A DNA stretch of 64,000 bases from Durusdinium trenchii (Eukaryota > Sar > Dinophyceae > Suessiales > Symbiodiniaceae): positions 1,592,075 through 1,656,074 of the forward strand of contig CAXAMN010029027.1 in assembly GCA_963970005.1 (NCBI GenBank), written 5' to 3'. The notes under the pieces are model-generated. The model saw only the letters and a program-made list of their open reading frames with translations, was not told the origin of the DNA and ran no database searches. Positions 33,201 to 38,428 of this stretch are shown here, piece by piece (positions within the stretch are counted from its first letter, which is position 1; each line of letters starts with the position of its first letter). Both the position numbers and the translations under genes were made by a program.

Positions 33201-34304
33201 TATTCACATTCAACTCATCCCACAGATCGCCGTTACAATATGCTTCTGAAATGACAGGTGAAATTCGAGCTGAAGACAGTGACTCGCATGCAGTTGAATG
33301 GGCTCTAAAACATTTATGGTGGATTCGCAGTTGAAGGGAACACCCAAGGCTGCCTGCTAGTTGGCAAACCCATGGTGTATTCCGGTCCCCTCACTATGGA
33401 ATACTACAACCACTACATTGTGAAGTTTGGCGTCGGTGCAGCTTTTGGCAATATACAAGAGGAAACATCATTGATTGACTACGACCCCACCTTCAACACA
33501 CTGGACTTTTGTTTGTCTGATTCGGTCTACATGTACTTCTGCGACACCTACGCTTATGAGTCCCGATTCGGCCGAGTAATAAAAGTGGACCCACGTGGAG
33601 GTGCTGCTCCAACAGTCTTGGACTTGCTCAATGTGGAATCCACAGAGATGCGGGAATTCTTGAAGGGTGGTTTTGCAGGCAGCACCCATGGCTATATACA
33701 GGTCAAGAATCCCAGTCCCAGGAGATTGGTTCGCATCTCCTTGGATCCCTATCAGTACGTGGACAGTTTGAATTTGGAGAGCATGTTTCACGCCGATGAT
33801 TACTCAACTGGGATGCACGGGGGCTTTGAATATCGCCAGCATCTGTACCTTTGCCTCGGAGGTCGCAATCATCTTTGGCGGTTGAGCAAGGCCACATTGT
33901 CAAATCCCGAGAAAATGCCACTGCCCGAGAATAGCGACATTGGTCAAGGTTGCATCCGTTCGGGGGGCCGGGCCTACTTCTATGGCGGAGGAGGGTCAAC
34001 CGCAGTGTTGGCATTTGACCTCGAAACCTTGCAGGTATCAGACATTCTGCATACTTGGCCTGCGTTCGCTATTCAGCGGTATTTTGTACAGTCAAGCGCG
34101 TTTGTGCATAGCACGTATCTTTACCTCCTCGAGGGTGGGGGTGCCTTATACCGTTTAGACATGGAGGCCAACGTTGTTGCCTGGCTCAACCTCGATGTAT
34201 CCGGAAGCTTTGTTGACAGGGAGTACATGTTCGGAGGCTTGACAGATGGCACCTATGCATATTTTTATTCTTGGAAATCCATCATGGCGAGGATTACATT
34301 GTAG
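1..34304 (+). CDS. SNTX/verrucotoxin-like multi-exon gene, 5' partial (whole locus)
   Basis: Overview entry; exons are listed separately. The exons together give an N-terminal stonustoxin/verrucotoxin-like (MACPF-type) region, three Cys-rich W-x-D modules placed inside that region, the helical segment typical of SNTX proteins, an FN3-like domain, Cys-rich CCP-like repeats and probably a beta-propeller-like C-terminus. Supported exons join in phase (phase 0 or 1), which is the main reason to treat them as one gene. No ATG precedes the first exon here, so the start lies upstream of the window. Introns 6, 7 and 9 hold retroelements. SNTX-family homologues are common in dinoflagellates as far as I know, and homology to a fish venom family does not show that this protein is a toxin; its function is unknown. 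The link between 18177 and 33332 is inferred from strand and the lack of any other host exon between. Confidence 0.75.
365..493 (+). CDS. SNTX-like gene, exon 2
   Basis: It follows a CTTCAG acceptor and is in phase 0 with exon 1. It encodes 43 residues including GSAKYLES, the glycine-rich strand conserved in SNTX proteins. The 3' end is set by continuity with exon 3. Both sides of intron 2 (494-649) carry CAGG, so the donor can be read as GA or GG without changing the mRNA. Confidence 0.7.
650..763 (+). CDS. SNTX-like gene, exon 3
   Basis: Encodes 38 residues in phase 0 after a CACTGCAG acceptor. The short beta-rich stretch ends in ATHY, where SNTX proteins have a conserved TH motif before the next strand. 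The donor is GCGACC, a GC splice site. Intron 3 (764-866) is 103 bp. Confidence 0.75.
867..951 (+). CDS. SNTX-like gene, exon 4
   Basis: Follows a CACCAG acceptor and continues the SNTX strand order with SSIKYGARCIATF. It ends in phase 1 at CTCCAAG, before GCCGCG, a GC donor. The phase-1 G is completed by GC at the start of exon 5, which gives the Gly that SNTX proteins carry in a LQG-type turn. Confidence 0.75.
1106..1173 (+). CDS. SNTX-like gene, exon 5 (68 bp)
   Basis: A very short exon between TTTTCAG and a GACCTC donor (GA type). Two bases finish the codon left open by exon 4, and 22 codons follow, containing VKTALIRVSAEINLD, an alternating strand typical of the SNTX barrel. Phase 0 at the end matches exon 6. 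It is missed by simple ORF calling; its support is the matched phase on both sides and the strand pattern. Confidence 0.7.
1307..1660 (+). CDS. SNTX-like gene, exon 6, with first Cys-rich W-x-D module
   Basis: Follows CTGCAG and is in phase 0. The first ~25 residues finish an SNTX strand (KNITVKVNGDVIPSG). The chain then leaves the SNTX fold for an acidic, Arg-rich linker and a Cys-rich module (DTCWDKPNWRD...C...NFPDLYCCGCGRC). A second module starts with CSDTKHW and is cut by intron 6. The module type, W-x-D with C-x-x-Y and an ending CC-x-CG, is one I associate with dinoflagellates and other algae; its role is unknown. The donor is either GAGCCT after 1660 or GCAGAG after 1657; the conserved W-x-D spacing favours 1660 (a GA donor). 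Confidence 0.7.
1860..2960 (+). pseudogene. N-terminal part of the Copia-like polyprotein, frameshifted
   Basis: Several overlapping open stretches in different frames. The first contains a Cys pattern (GEECACW ... VCQDC) that could be a small zinc-binding motif. Later parts are Gly/Arg/Trp-rich with no domain I recognise. It is treated as the degraded N-terminal part of the element because it runs without a gap into the gag region. Confidence 0.4.
3016..4018 (+). pseudogene. Gag-like region with CCHC zinc knuckle
   Basis: Begins with a helical gag-like stretch (IFDVLERSPLVEQLDKRRVD), continues after frame changes with an acidic region and a Lys-rich helix (MAEVKKLRQYYKEGDQVED), and reaches a zinc knuckle at 3737-3778, CHNCGEIGHWSREC (C-x2-C-x4-H-x4-C). 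Downstream EWDLLDSLYADRAG leads into the protease region. The zinc knuckle binds the element's RNA in retroelement Gag proteins. At least two frameshifts (about 3450 and 3640) break it. Confidence 0.7.
4019..4560 (+). pseudogene. Retroviral-type aspartic-protease-like region, broken
   Basis: Contains VILDIGW where a D-[ST]-G active-site loop is expected, followed by WFKVFRFGSGDTLTSQY, the FxFGxG-type strand seen in Copia-like proteases, and later YGLRQTSSGHYLMDIAEFG. The family cleaves the element polyprotein. The Ile in DIG and at least two frame changes argue against activity. Integrase would follow in a full element and is absent. Confidence 0.5.
4621..4881. repeat. Direct repeat unit, copy 1, with internal inverted repeat
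   Basis: Opens with a ~43-bp sequence (AGCAAACCCTGGTCTCAGGC...) that recurs at 5116. It ends with GAGAAAGATATACGTAAA...GCGGGTGGTGA, which recurs at 5349-5412. Inside are the perfect 15-base arms ACCACAGCTTTGAAG (4661-4675) and CTTCAAAGCTGTGGT (4784-4798), able to pair across ~108 bases. No coding potential seen. Confidence 0.65.
5116..5412. repeat. Direct repeat unit, copy 2, with a third partial copy
   Basis: Second copy of the 4621 unit. A degenerate partial copy of the opening motif follows at about 5258-5300 (GAGCCTCTGGTCCCAGACC). It lies in intron 6, past the Copia-like fragment. The unit may be a small dispersed repeat or part of the element's untranslated end. Confidence 0.55.
5755..6292 (+). 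CDS. SNTX-like gene, exon 7: Cys-rich modules 2 and 3, return to SNTX fold
   Basis: Acceptor CCCAG, phase 0. The exon starts inside the second W-x-D module (DPDGHGCDYY...ENCCGCGKC) and carries a full third one (EDTAGWSDPS...NFPDMHCCACGK). A Thr-rich linker and a basic stretch follow, then the SNTX strand PTSALDYLSRVH...GVPMQITLTPVKWL, which would directly follow the DVIPSG of exon 6 in an SNTX protein without modules. The exon ends in phase 1 at CCTCTTA before GTTGAG (GT donor); the codon is completed by exon 8. Confidence 0.75.
6580..6658 (+). repeat. Split direct repeat A1 (left end)
   Basis: 79 bp beginning TATTCAATCATTTAAGG, matching A2 at 13657-13735 with no difference that I can see. 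It marks the left terminus of the tyrosine-recombinase element. Confidence 0.9.
6700..8062 (+). pseudogene. Tyrosine recombinase of the retroelement, frameshifted
   Basis: An N-terminal helical part (DDAQVRRGVEQTKLERW...) shifts frame near 7040 into a long open stretch with the core-binding region and the catalytic domain. Box I is visible as FGVVRYTHLQRS (conserved Arg) near 7500-7540, and box II as SSYSFRRVLPTLAG near 7810. The likely catalytic Tyr appears in another frame as VHYLGQSW near 7930, so a frameshift separates it from box II. The family cuts and joins the circular DNA copy of the element through a 3'-phosphotyrosine. It lies upstream of gag and RT, where DIRS/Ngaro elements usually have it downstream. 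Confidence 0.7.
8202..8791 (+). pseudogene. Unknown ORF between recombinase and gag
   Basis: Two overlapping open frames (8202-8777 and 8498-8791). The second reads STCDELAQHHDSLPEDDRPRF and onward in a helical pattern. No domain recognised. Its position suggests part of the element, either the end of the recombinase ORF or a separate small protein. Confidence 0.3.
8957..10122 (+). pseudogene. Gag-like ORF of the tyrosine-recombinase element
   Basis: A likely start at 8957 (ATGGCCACTG) opens a helical N-terminal domain (LGIRTLAEFCHYARNEDEIK) that I associate with gag-like proteins of dinoflagellate YR elements. After frameshifts (about 9200 and 9480) it continues as LIYVQVPYDVLLTYSSRCHD, then a long Ala/Pro-rich linker (9860-9960) and a Cys/His cluster split between frames (LCQAYQRNQCRANK; then CPRGAHRCGVVLQSGRVC at 10024-10080) that may be a CCCH-type zinc finger. 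RNA binding is inferred, not shown. Confidence 0.5.
10203..11020 (+). pseudogene. C5-methyltransferase-like domain of the YR element
   Basis: Starts with LDIFSG (resembling motif I of C5-cytosine methyltransferases), then APIDIEID (motif II-like). Next comes MSCATKSRAREKRPGPPPLR where motif IV (PPC) is expected, so the Pro-Pro before the Cys is lost here. After a frame change, RCGHIHDPDEW and FNEAEYTPSLVFTLA follow. The same order (FSG, D-I, C-x-T-x-S-x-ARE, GP-x-PLR, EYTP-x-L) is present in the LINE at 31.9-32.8 kb. The fold call is by motif only; catalysis is unlikely in this copy. Confidence 0.5.
11461..11850 (+). pseudogene. Pre-RT region of the YR element
   Basis: Open stretch of 130 codons with FGVGEDRHFELALELQQRP and DDDLIFAAAWYSAQGVELRE. 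I recognise this pattern from the segment just before reverse transcriptase in dinoflagellate DIRS-like elements. No catalytic motif. A frame change separates it from the RT at 11890. Confidence 0.45.
11890..12794 (+). pseudogene. Reverse transcriptase of the YR element, frameshifted
   Basis: Contains FRLIRRFCIQQPSGKQRVIDD (fingers), GGEDLPNAYRYVPMKPEHS (the palm A-motif position, with E-D where D is usual), then FGLPNAVCSFNRFPRF (B-motif region). After a frameshift near 12465 comes LYMYFDDLTIQDFG, the catalytic Y/F-x-D-D box, and later AFLGL. The enzyme would copy element RNA into DNA. Broken by at least one frameshift. Confidence 0.75.
12791..13484 (+). pseudogene. RNase H domain of the YR element
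   Basis: Reads YLAASDAAQ (first catalytic Asp), GVLFIDPHGHRR, AKIAQLELLTVYMGL (catalytic Glu), WFVDNIAALMSLIRGRSN (catalytic Asp with DN), and in another frame FEWVQSKDNWSDGISRQG near 13320-13375 (last Asp). This is the RT-linked RNase H that removes the RNA template. A frameshift near 13290 splits the last motif from the rest. Confidence 0.7.
13501..13657 (+). repeat. Split direct repeat B1
   Basis: 157 bp from AGTGCTCCCACAGGGAG to CATCGAATAT, matching B2 at 14136-14292 with one A/G difference seen (GAATCGATTC versus GAATCGGTTC). It abuts A2. Confidence 0.9.
13657..13735 (+). repeat. Split direct repeat A2
   Basis: Second 79-bp A copy, directly after B1; the two share one base. The B1-A2 junction would be the recombination site used when the element circularises. 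Confidence 0.9.
13736..14135 (+). other. Spacer between A2 and B2
   Basis: 400 bp with no open frame that I can support. It repeats short GC-rich words (CATCACGGCTACG, TCACGGCTGACCGCC). Probably the element's 3' untranslated part. Confidence 0.5.
14136..14292 (+). repeat. Split direct repeat B2 (right end)
   Basis: Second 157-bp B copy. It ends at CATCGAATAT, after which a TA and T-rich tract (14296-14322) of host intron begins. Confidence 0.9.
14293..14855 (+). other. Remainder of intron 7
   Basis: A (TA)n run and a T-rich tract, then pyrimidine-rich sequence up to the TTCAG acceptor of exon 8. No gene seen. Confidence 0.6.
14856..14962 (+). CDS. SNTX-like gene, exon 8 (107 bp)
   Basis: Two bases complete the Ser codon left by exon 7, then 35 codons read GYEAVAKRLTSELMNKAI and on to VRIINDLA, the start of the helical segment that follows the barrel in SNTX proteins. 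Donor GTGCCT, phase 0. It lies directly after the 8.56 kb intron that holds the YR element. Confidence 0.7.
14963..16053 (+). other. Intron 8
   Basis: 1,091 bp, GT donor and CCAAAG acceptor. T-rich; no element or gene recognised in it. Confidence 0.6.
16054..18177 (+). CDS. SNTX-like gene, exon 9: helical, FN3-like and Cys-rich domains
   Basis: 708 codons without a stop or frameshift, the largest host exon. Residues ~1-75 are the SNTX helical segment (RDNLGFNSWTW ... RALYEYRTLDRL). Residues ~105-190 hold an alpha/beta-like stretch with YDAVVVLIIAG. Residues ~240-345 form an FN3-like domain (LPQPPSIIDISVG ... GRYYYFQAAAVNDVGEG). The last ~200 residues are Cys-rich, with two CCP/sushi-like parts. 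An extracellular protein is plausible from the Cys content, but no signal peptide can be seen because the gene start is missing. The start is set by the CCAAAG acceptor in phase 0. It ends at TGCAAG before GTTGGG. Confidence 0.85.
18178..18526 (+). other. Intron 9, left part
   Basis: Intron sequence before the target-site duplication. No gene or motif recognised. Confidence 0.5.
18527..18637 (+). repeat. 111-bp target-site duplication, left copy
   Basis: CGTGATTGCCGGTATTGCAG to CTTGTCCCC; I see no difference from 32895-33005. It immediately precedes the LINE-like element. Confidence 0.9.
18736..27271 (+). pseudogene. N-terminal region of the LINE polyprotein with repeated modules
   Basis: A chain of open stretches in shifting frames (main ones 18736-19770, 19748-20902, 21244-21810, 21591-22058, 22408-23877, 23664-24215, 24628-25854, 25931-26416, 26609-27271). 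Two kinds of module recur. One is a ubiquitin-like strand pattern, e.g. FNGRRIQGGDDIPIRPGDVL near 25660, and CTVSHQDEVLMPG near 21880, CTVSSHEGLWLPGEE near 24000, CTVSWNGRPVRF near 26740. The other starts with QEVRRFV or QQVRRFV (22940, 25230). Function unknown; in other LINEs this place is taken by an RNA-binding ORF1 protein. Confidence 0.5.
27340..27870 (+). pseudogene. RNase H domain upstream of the endonuclease (LINE)
   Basis: The first catalytic motif IYTDGSYN is at 27371-27397 in one frame. A shift right after it leads to DSSWAFAVTFHDG in the next, then GEIGALVWSSWWVLRW (catalytic Glu), FCWDSAMAG (third acidic residue) and HVRARTGVIYNELVDAAAKW, the C-terminal H...NE-x-x-D motif. Sits N-terminal to the endonuclease and RT; in most LINEs that have one, RNase H is C-terminal to RT. 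Confidence 0.75.
28040..28770 (+). pseudogene. Apurinic/apyrimidinic-type endonuclease domain (LINE)
   Basis: Contains LRLASYNVLSAKD (motif with catalytic Asn), IVGLQETRNKSG (catalytic Glu), EFVAICAHSPRSG (His), TILIDANARIHS (D-x-N), and near 28690 TWVDAAITSGAAVPDHSC, the SDH-like last motif. This family nicks target DNA to start target-primed reverse transcription. Frame changes near 28350 and 28680 break it. Confidence 0.75.
28982..29540 (+). pseudogene. Linker between endonuclease and reverse transcriptase (LINE)
   Basis: Two open stretches (28982-29281 and 29266-29538) with helical, basic composition, including HTKQALIRYQLNDTAWKLRK. Typical of the region before RT in LINE polyproteins. 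No separate domain recognised. Confidence 0.45.
29492..31133 (+). pseudogene. LINE reverse transcriptase and thumb region, frameshifted
   Basis: RVNMHKAMGPDGVPGEIL (RT motif 1), WKGGQLIKLYKGKG, ECTSFRGILLMSTIGK (motif 2), GAQMVRHFI, then CAVLFCDIASAFYRVLR (A motif, catalytic Asp), LVGTRPGDSWADITFNVLF (B motif) and ATCADDLALLLPL (C motif, ADD in place of YxDD). Thumb-like sequence continues in other frames to 31133. This is the non-LTR RT pattern. At least three frameshifts separate these motifs. Confidence 0.85.
31270..31500 (+). pseudogene. Two C2H2 zinc fingers after RT (LINE)
   Basis: Within an open stretch 31073-31798: CLLCDKPFQNKRAWFLHSYH is finger 1, and CPVCAKEYFCQEKLKHHLQY, ending in C, is a C2HC-like finger 2. 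Zinc fingers after RT are common in LINEs and probably bind nucleic acid. Confidence 0.7.
31752..32825 (+). CDS. C5-methyltransferase-like C-terminal domain of the LINE
   Basis: An open stretch of 357 codons, the longest intact piece at the 3' end of the element, stopping about 50 bp before its tail. Motifs: YFLNLFSGRRRRGDL (motif I-like, FSG), ALWVLSLDI (motif II-like), LLAGPPCETWSVAREADG (motif IV-like, PPC with the putative catalytic Cys), GPRPLR, then LEHPDDPE and a C-terminal EYTPQLCAMIAQL. This is the order of a C5-cytosine methyltransferase-like fold, but I cannot see clear motifs VI, VIII or IX, so activity is open. A related domain sits in the YR element at 10.2-11.0 kb. Confidence 0.6.
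   Translation: MRSGWTHSVLRRILRRSGRRVLHELAALRGSLLSEEECRVETEADRKALFCQRILACSPRRVFREKYFLNLFSGRRRRGDLQDALEAHEPESGVALWVLSLDIMVSGEYCDLLKEDTQELWLRVARMGLAEGLLAGPPCETWSVAREADGMAPATGPRPLRTATSPWGMLDLTPREFQQVDVGNRLMIFALRICLVQASKGKFSLLEHPDDPELHNPSKRNSPTIWRTSVLTWLRQTGLFVELRLEQGHYDQESPKPTRFLLSGIDDAVAHNIALQCRTSERPKASSIGKSGGSFRTAKLKEYTPQLCAMIAQLFLYRSRPPCEALGEAPDQFRWMQSLSVSTFEHESHGLDYAGTG
32875..32894 (+). repeat. 3' tail repeat of the LINE
   Basis: Three runs of ATGGAA(A), ending directly at the right target-site duplication. A simple 3' repeat instead of poly(A) is known in several LINE families. Confidence 0.75.
32895..33005 (+). repeat. 111-bp target-site duplication, right copy
   Basis: Matches 18527-18637 over the full 111 bases as far as I can see; the two diverge immediately after CTTGTCCCC. 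Confidence 0.9.
33332..34304 (+). CDS. Putative last exon of the SNTX-like gene, beta-propeller-like
   Basis: Open from about 33332 (after ATTCGCAG) to a TAG at 34302. Periodic strands (YIQVKNPSPRRLVRISLD; HLYLCLGGRNHLWRLSKA; AVLAFDLETLQ; YLYLLEGGGALYRLDME; YAYFYSWKSIMARITL) recur about every 45-55 residues, as in beta-propeller blades. An internal ATG at 33372 would allow a separate gene. I favour the last exon of the SNTX-like gene because the large exon 9 needs a downstream partner on this strand and only the LINE lies between. A short candidate exon at 33258-33305 (after TGACAG) may also belong. Confidence 0.55.
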
Positions 34305-35746
34305 GGATCCAAGGGTGAATGCCAGCTTGATTTTCCAAGTTCAAGCGTTCAGGAATCATAGATCTATATTTTCATATGATTCCTGCACATTTCCGTGTGG
34401 CCAGGTTTCTTTTGAAGAATGGATGAATAGTTTTCACGCTTGTGTGAACATTTGTTTGTGTTCGTTGACGGCCCGAAAGCGGCCATAGGAAAGCTTTTTA
34501 TCAAGGTACGCATTTGTTGCAGAGGCAGACCATTGTGTGAACTTTTTGCTGCTTGAACACTGTTCCCTTCTTGCTTTATATAGCCTTTTTTGTGTGCCAG
34601 CTTGTAAGCCAAGTAGAGCCATCACCGAAACTACTTAAGTTATTGGCCTTGTTCTTCAAAAGAGACCTTTTCACAGAGATGGACAGTAGAGATGGGACTG
34701 GGTCAGAACTTCCGAAGCGGAACAGGATCCACAGTTCCATGCCATGCCATGAAAATGCATGGCATCCTGGCAAGGCAGCTGACTGGTAATGGTCAGTCTA
34801 TTTGCATGCTTTGCCGTGGCCGAGACAGCCGTGTTGTAGCAAGAGACAAGAAAGTGCGCGACCTTGTGCTGCTGGAGCACCTCTCAGTTTTGCTGAAGTT
34901 GCTGAGCCTTGAGGAAAGGAGGGAGGCCAAAGGCATTATTTTTCAATCCTTGGTTGCTTTTGTTGTGGGCAGTTTGTCAGCCGCTTGAGCCATTGTCTAA
35001 AGTTGCGCTCAGTTTTGTGTACAGGAAGTTGCGTAATCAGGCCATGCATCGAGATGTCTTTCTCATTACTCTAAAGGATTTCTCTTAAAGCAGGCTTTGA
35101 CATTTTGGTAATTCTTGCGACATTCCCTGCTGGAGCATAGCAAAGACCACAAATGCGCTGGTTTTCCATCACTGGAAGCACCAAAGCACATCCCATCAAG
35201 AAGCACATGAATTGCTCACAGTGGTATTACATGCCCGAAAAAGCCGGAGCCATGATTACATCTGGCAAAGGCCTATAACATAGGTGCCGTGCCAATATAA
35301 CAGGCAGATGGCATGCAACCTGAGGGTGCAATGCAACACAAGTATCCTTCCCATTCACATCATTGTGATGCTGTTTGACATCAGGACGCCTGTTTGCTCT
35401 GGCAAAGTGTCGCAACGCATAAGTTGCACGGTTTTTGTGCTAGTTGCGGAAAAAACTGGATTGAATTCTGCCTATGCGACATGCTCTAGAAAGAACCTGG
35501 ATTGAGCATAGTGAGCCTTGCTTTGGGGCTATCGAATTTGCTGAAGGACGAAACATGGAGATTACCATGGAGTTTTGTTCCAACACTGCTGTGTCATGCG
35601 TGTTGCTTGCTTCATAGATCAGGTCAAGGCTCTATGTGTGGGTAGAAAGGCTGAGAAACTTGACATTGACAGCCGCCCAAGACCCTTGGCCTATGACCAA
35701 CGGTCCAATCAAAGGACGCTTGGAAGCTTCCTGTTGGCCGCAGCAA
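34305..35746. other. No gene recognised
   Basis: Short open frames only (for example 34692-34988, with KKVRDLVLLEHLSVLLKLLS), without splice or domain support. Probably the 3' flank of the gene to the left. Confidence 0.5.
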
Positions 35747-36170
35747 AGATCAGCAGCAGTTGAATGGCTTACATGAACGTGAGTCAAAGTGTGCTGCTGT
35801 GAAAGCATGTTCATTATTGGAGAGAAAACCATTGACACACTTCACAGCAGTGGTTTTCGATGTCTTTTCGAAACTCGACTTGATCAACGATTTGATCGGA
35901 TCAGCAAGAAGCAATCTTTTCCTCCTTTCAGCTGGTGGCCCACCTCTGCAGTTTTTCTCGCCTCGCGCCGCACAATGAAGACCCTTTCGATGGAGTGATG
36001 TCTGGCGAGGAGCAGGGTGCTCAGGCACAGATATGTCCACAATGCTCCTTGGTTGAAATGATGCAGGGTGGGAGGTGCTGAGAGGTTCTTTGATTTGCAT
36101 GTGCACCACTTGTCGTCACCAACAAGAGAGAATCTGATCGTTTTCCACGCTCCGACATGTGGCTACTCGA
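35747..36170. repeat. Dispersed repeat, copy 1
   Basis: Aligns over most of its length to 58041-58375: CAGCAGTTGAATGGCTTACA, CAGCTGGTGGCCCACCT, TGTCTGGCGAGGAGCA, CAGATATGTCCACAATGCTC and GAGAATCTGATCG all recur in the same order with small indels. Part of it (GEEQGAQAQICPQCSL in one frame) could be a conserved exon, but no phase or splice evidence settles that. Confidence 0.65.
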
Positions 36171-36564
36171 ATGTGGTCAGGTATATACCAGCCATGGCAT
36201 GCCATGGCTATTCTTTCTTGCACGCTTCTTCGGTTGCGTTCGTTGAGTTAAAAAGAGTTAGCCACACGTGTTTGTTCCGTCTTTCCACCCATTGCCTATG
36301 GCTGCGAGACGAAACGTGCTGAATGGCACCTGCTGATTGACGATGGATCGGATGAGGCGACTGACCTGTGAAAGAAGGGCTACGACCCGATTGGATGGAT
36401 TGCCATGAGTTTGCTGCTTCACCAGTTGTGAAATCGAGAATGCGAAAGGAGGATGATGAAAAGGATGAGGATGATGAGAATCTTCCCTCTACCTCACCCA
36501 TTAGGTTGGCAGGTGCTTGAATGAAACACATATTCTTGTGATGCTGTCCTTGCGAATTGCTCAC

Positions 36565-36891
36565 CATTTTCAGTGAAGTATAGAGGGGTTCGATATCCAA
36601 GACTGAACATGCGCTCACTTGCACCACACTGATTGCCACTGATCTCAAGCGAGGTCTTGTTGAGCAAGGTCTAATTGTGATCACTTCTTGTTTTTGCCCA
36701 CCCGGCTTCGACCCACCCATTTGTGGGGCTGCTATGCTTGCGCGGAAGTCAGTTTCTTTGTACATTCGCCAGCTTGAGGAAGCTGGTGTCCATTCCCTTT
36801 GCATGAGCGACTCTACCTCAAAACCAGCCGCAGGCAGATAAACCAGTGGCAGCTGTCTAGGTGATGTGACTGTGCACTGTACGTCAGCCCT
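36565..36891 (-). CDS. Possible minus-strand internal exon
   Basis: On the minus strand a pyrimidine-rich acceptor (TTCTCTTCTGTTTGCAG) is followed by 109 open codons in phase 0 and then a GTGAGC donor after ...TSLKM. The translation (RADVQCTVTSPRQLPLVYLP...) has no domain I know. The match of a strong acceptor, an open frame and a good donor is better than most open frames here. No partner exon was found, and an open frame continuing to 36208 is probably intron. Confidence 0.35.
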
Positions 36892-37071
36892 CTGCAAACA
36901 GAAGAGAAACCCGAGAAAGCTGACACCAAGAATCCCCTTTCATTTTCTTCACAACCTGTGCCCAAGTGACCCAACAAAGTGTGTGCCAAAGTGATCCTTG
37001 AAAGTGCATTTTAAAAGATCTAAAAGTGACCCTGTTGCCTAATAGGTAGATATGTGCATGCACATAAGTAC

Positions 37072-37106
37072 ACGAGAGAGAGAGAGAGGGAGAGCGCGAG
37101 AGAGAA
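37072..37106. repeat. (GA)n-rich microsatellite
   Basis: A purine-rich GAGAGA run of about 35 bp in a non-coding stretch. Confidence 0.8.
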
Positions 37107-37277
37107 GTCTAGACACTCTATCTATACTTATTGCGAACGCGAACATCGCCTTTCATCCGCCGCGTTTTCTCGGCTTTCTCGGTGCTTTTTCCTTTTGCCG
37201 ATCGGAGCGGCACCGCACGACCGGTCGGCACGTTCGTCCGTCCGGTGCTCGTTCCACGTCGTTGCGGATGTTCCGAG

Positions 37278-37348
37278 GTGGGGAGTTGGTGCAGAAGGCG
37301 ATGAAGGCGCACAAGAAGAAGGACTGCAAGCAGAGGATGGTGCCGAAG
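37278..37348 (+). CDS. Short Lys-rich exon, copy 1
   Basis: 71 bp between CCGAG and CGATAT. Two bases finish a codon, then 23 codons read GELVQKAMKAHKKKDCKQRM and end in VPK. The same 71-bp unit with the same reading frame is at 59317-59387, with mostly third-position changes, which points to coding use. The acceptor is AG before GTGGGGAG; the donor here (CGATAT) is poor, while the other copy has GCGATG. Parent protein unknown. Confidence 0.45.
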
Positions 37349-37825
37349 CGATATGGTTTTGTTGGGAAGAAGAAGAGGGGAAAGAAGGGGGGAAGAAGGG
37401 GGAGATGGGAATCATCAGAAATCAAGGGATTTGAGAGATTTGGTTGGTGAGATGGGAATCCAGGATACTGGTTCCGTGTGTTTTTTGGGTGCAGGATGAC
37501 AATTTCTTTTTTCAAGCTGGACCAGAAATCTGGCTGTGTTAACGACAGATCTCTAAAGTCTTGATTGTCTATTGTTCTCCTTGATGACACTTTGCATCAG
37601 ATCTAAACCTGGCTACTGAATCCAACCTTCTTTGTGGACTTGCAGAAGTTGGAAACAGTTCAAGTCACCGGATTTGGAGCTCTTCTCTAAATCCCTATTC
37701 CATTCGGAATGGGCTGAGCTTCCATGATCGACCTATCTAAACCACCTATCTAAACTGCTACATCCTCAAAAAAGATAAGGTTTATTGGTTAAAGTTGGAC
37801 GCAATTTGCTAGTTCAACGGACATC

Positions 37826-37930
37826 ATGAATCCTTGTGACATCAAGAATCAGGTCAATTGCAAGCTCTGCAAGAAGCGTTGCACAGCCGAAGATCTTCCT
37901 GACCATGAGCGCCCCTCGGAGCTCGCAGCG
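37826..37930 (+). CDS. Zinc-finger exon of a TRAF/RING-like gene (possible first exon)
   Basis: The ATG at 37826 opens MNPCDIKNQVNCKLCKKRC, then DLPDHE: a C-x2-C ... H pattern like the start of a TRAF-type zinc finger. It can be spliced at GCG/GTTTGA (GT donor). The next TRAF-like exon lies about 270 bp downstream on the same strand. Confidence 0.45.
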
Positions 37931-38072
37931 GTTTGAAGAAACTTGAACACATGAACAATTGTAAGCATATTCATGGCTTAAGATGCTCAAAATCACAGGT
38001 TTCTGCAACAATTCAGTGATTTTGGCTCCTCCATCCTACAGAACCCCACAGCTAGGTTAATTGGAGCCAACG

Positions 38073-38077
<5 letters not shown>

Positions 38078-38106
<29 letters not shown>

Positions 38107-38132
38107 CTTCAACTTCAACTTCAACTGCAACT
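38078..38132. repeat. (CAA)n and (CTTCAA)n microsatellite
   Basis: About ten CAA units followed by CTTCAA repeats, in the putative intron between two zinc-finger exons. Confidence 0.85.
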
Positions 38133-38197
38133 GTGCTAAAAGCCTTGTAAGCTATCGAGATGAAAAGGAACAGCGGCTTTTGATGAGCTGCTGAGGA

Positions 38198-38428
38198 GTG
38201 GAATGCGAACATCGCCAAGTGACCTGCCGCCTGTGCAGCTCACTGCTAAAGCAGCGCGAGCTGAACTATCATCAACTCTACGAGTGTGAGAATGGCGAGG
38301 TGATTTGCGAGAATGATGGATGTGGCTGGTCAGGCCTGCGGCACCAAGAGGCGGACCACGAAGTCAAGTGTCCATTTGCAAAAGTGGTCTGTGCACATTG
38401 CTTGCTTGAGACTTGGCGTGGTCTTGCC
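38198..38428 (+). CDS. TRAF-type zinc-finger exon
   Basis: Encodes ECEHRQVTCRLCSSLLKQRE, then NYHQLYEC and ICENDGCGWSGLRHQEADHE, then KCPFAKVVCAHC. The spacing C-x2-C-x11-H-x4-C and a second C-x4-C ... H ... C match TRAF-type zinc fingers, which mediate protein contacts in signalling E3 ligases. Exact ends are uncertain; the frame stops at 38429 unless spliced. Together with the RING pieces at 39.1-40.7 kb it suggests a TRAF-like E3 ligase. Confidence 0.55.

Noticed and set aside
38078..38132. Regular short repeats considered as a CRISPR array
   Set aside because: They are plain microsatellites without spacers, and the genome is eukaryotic.
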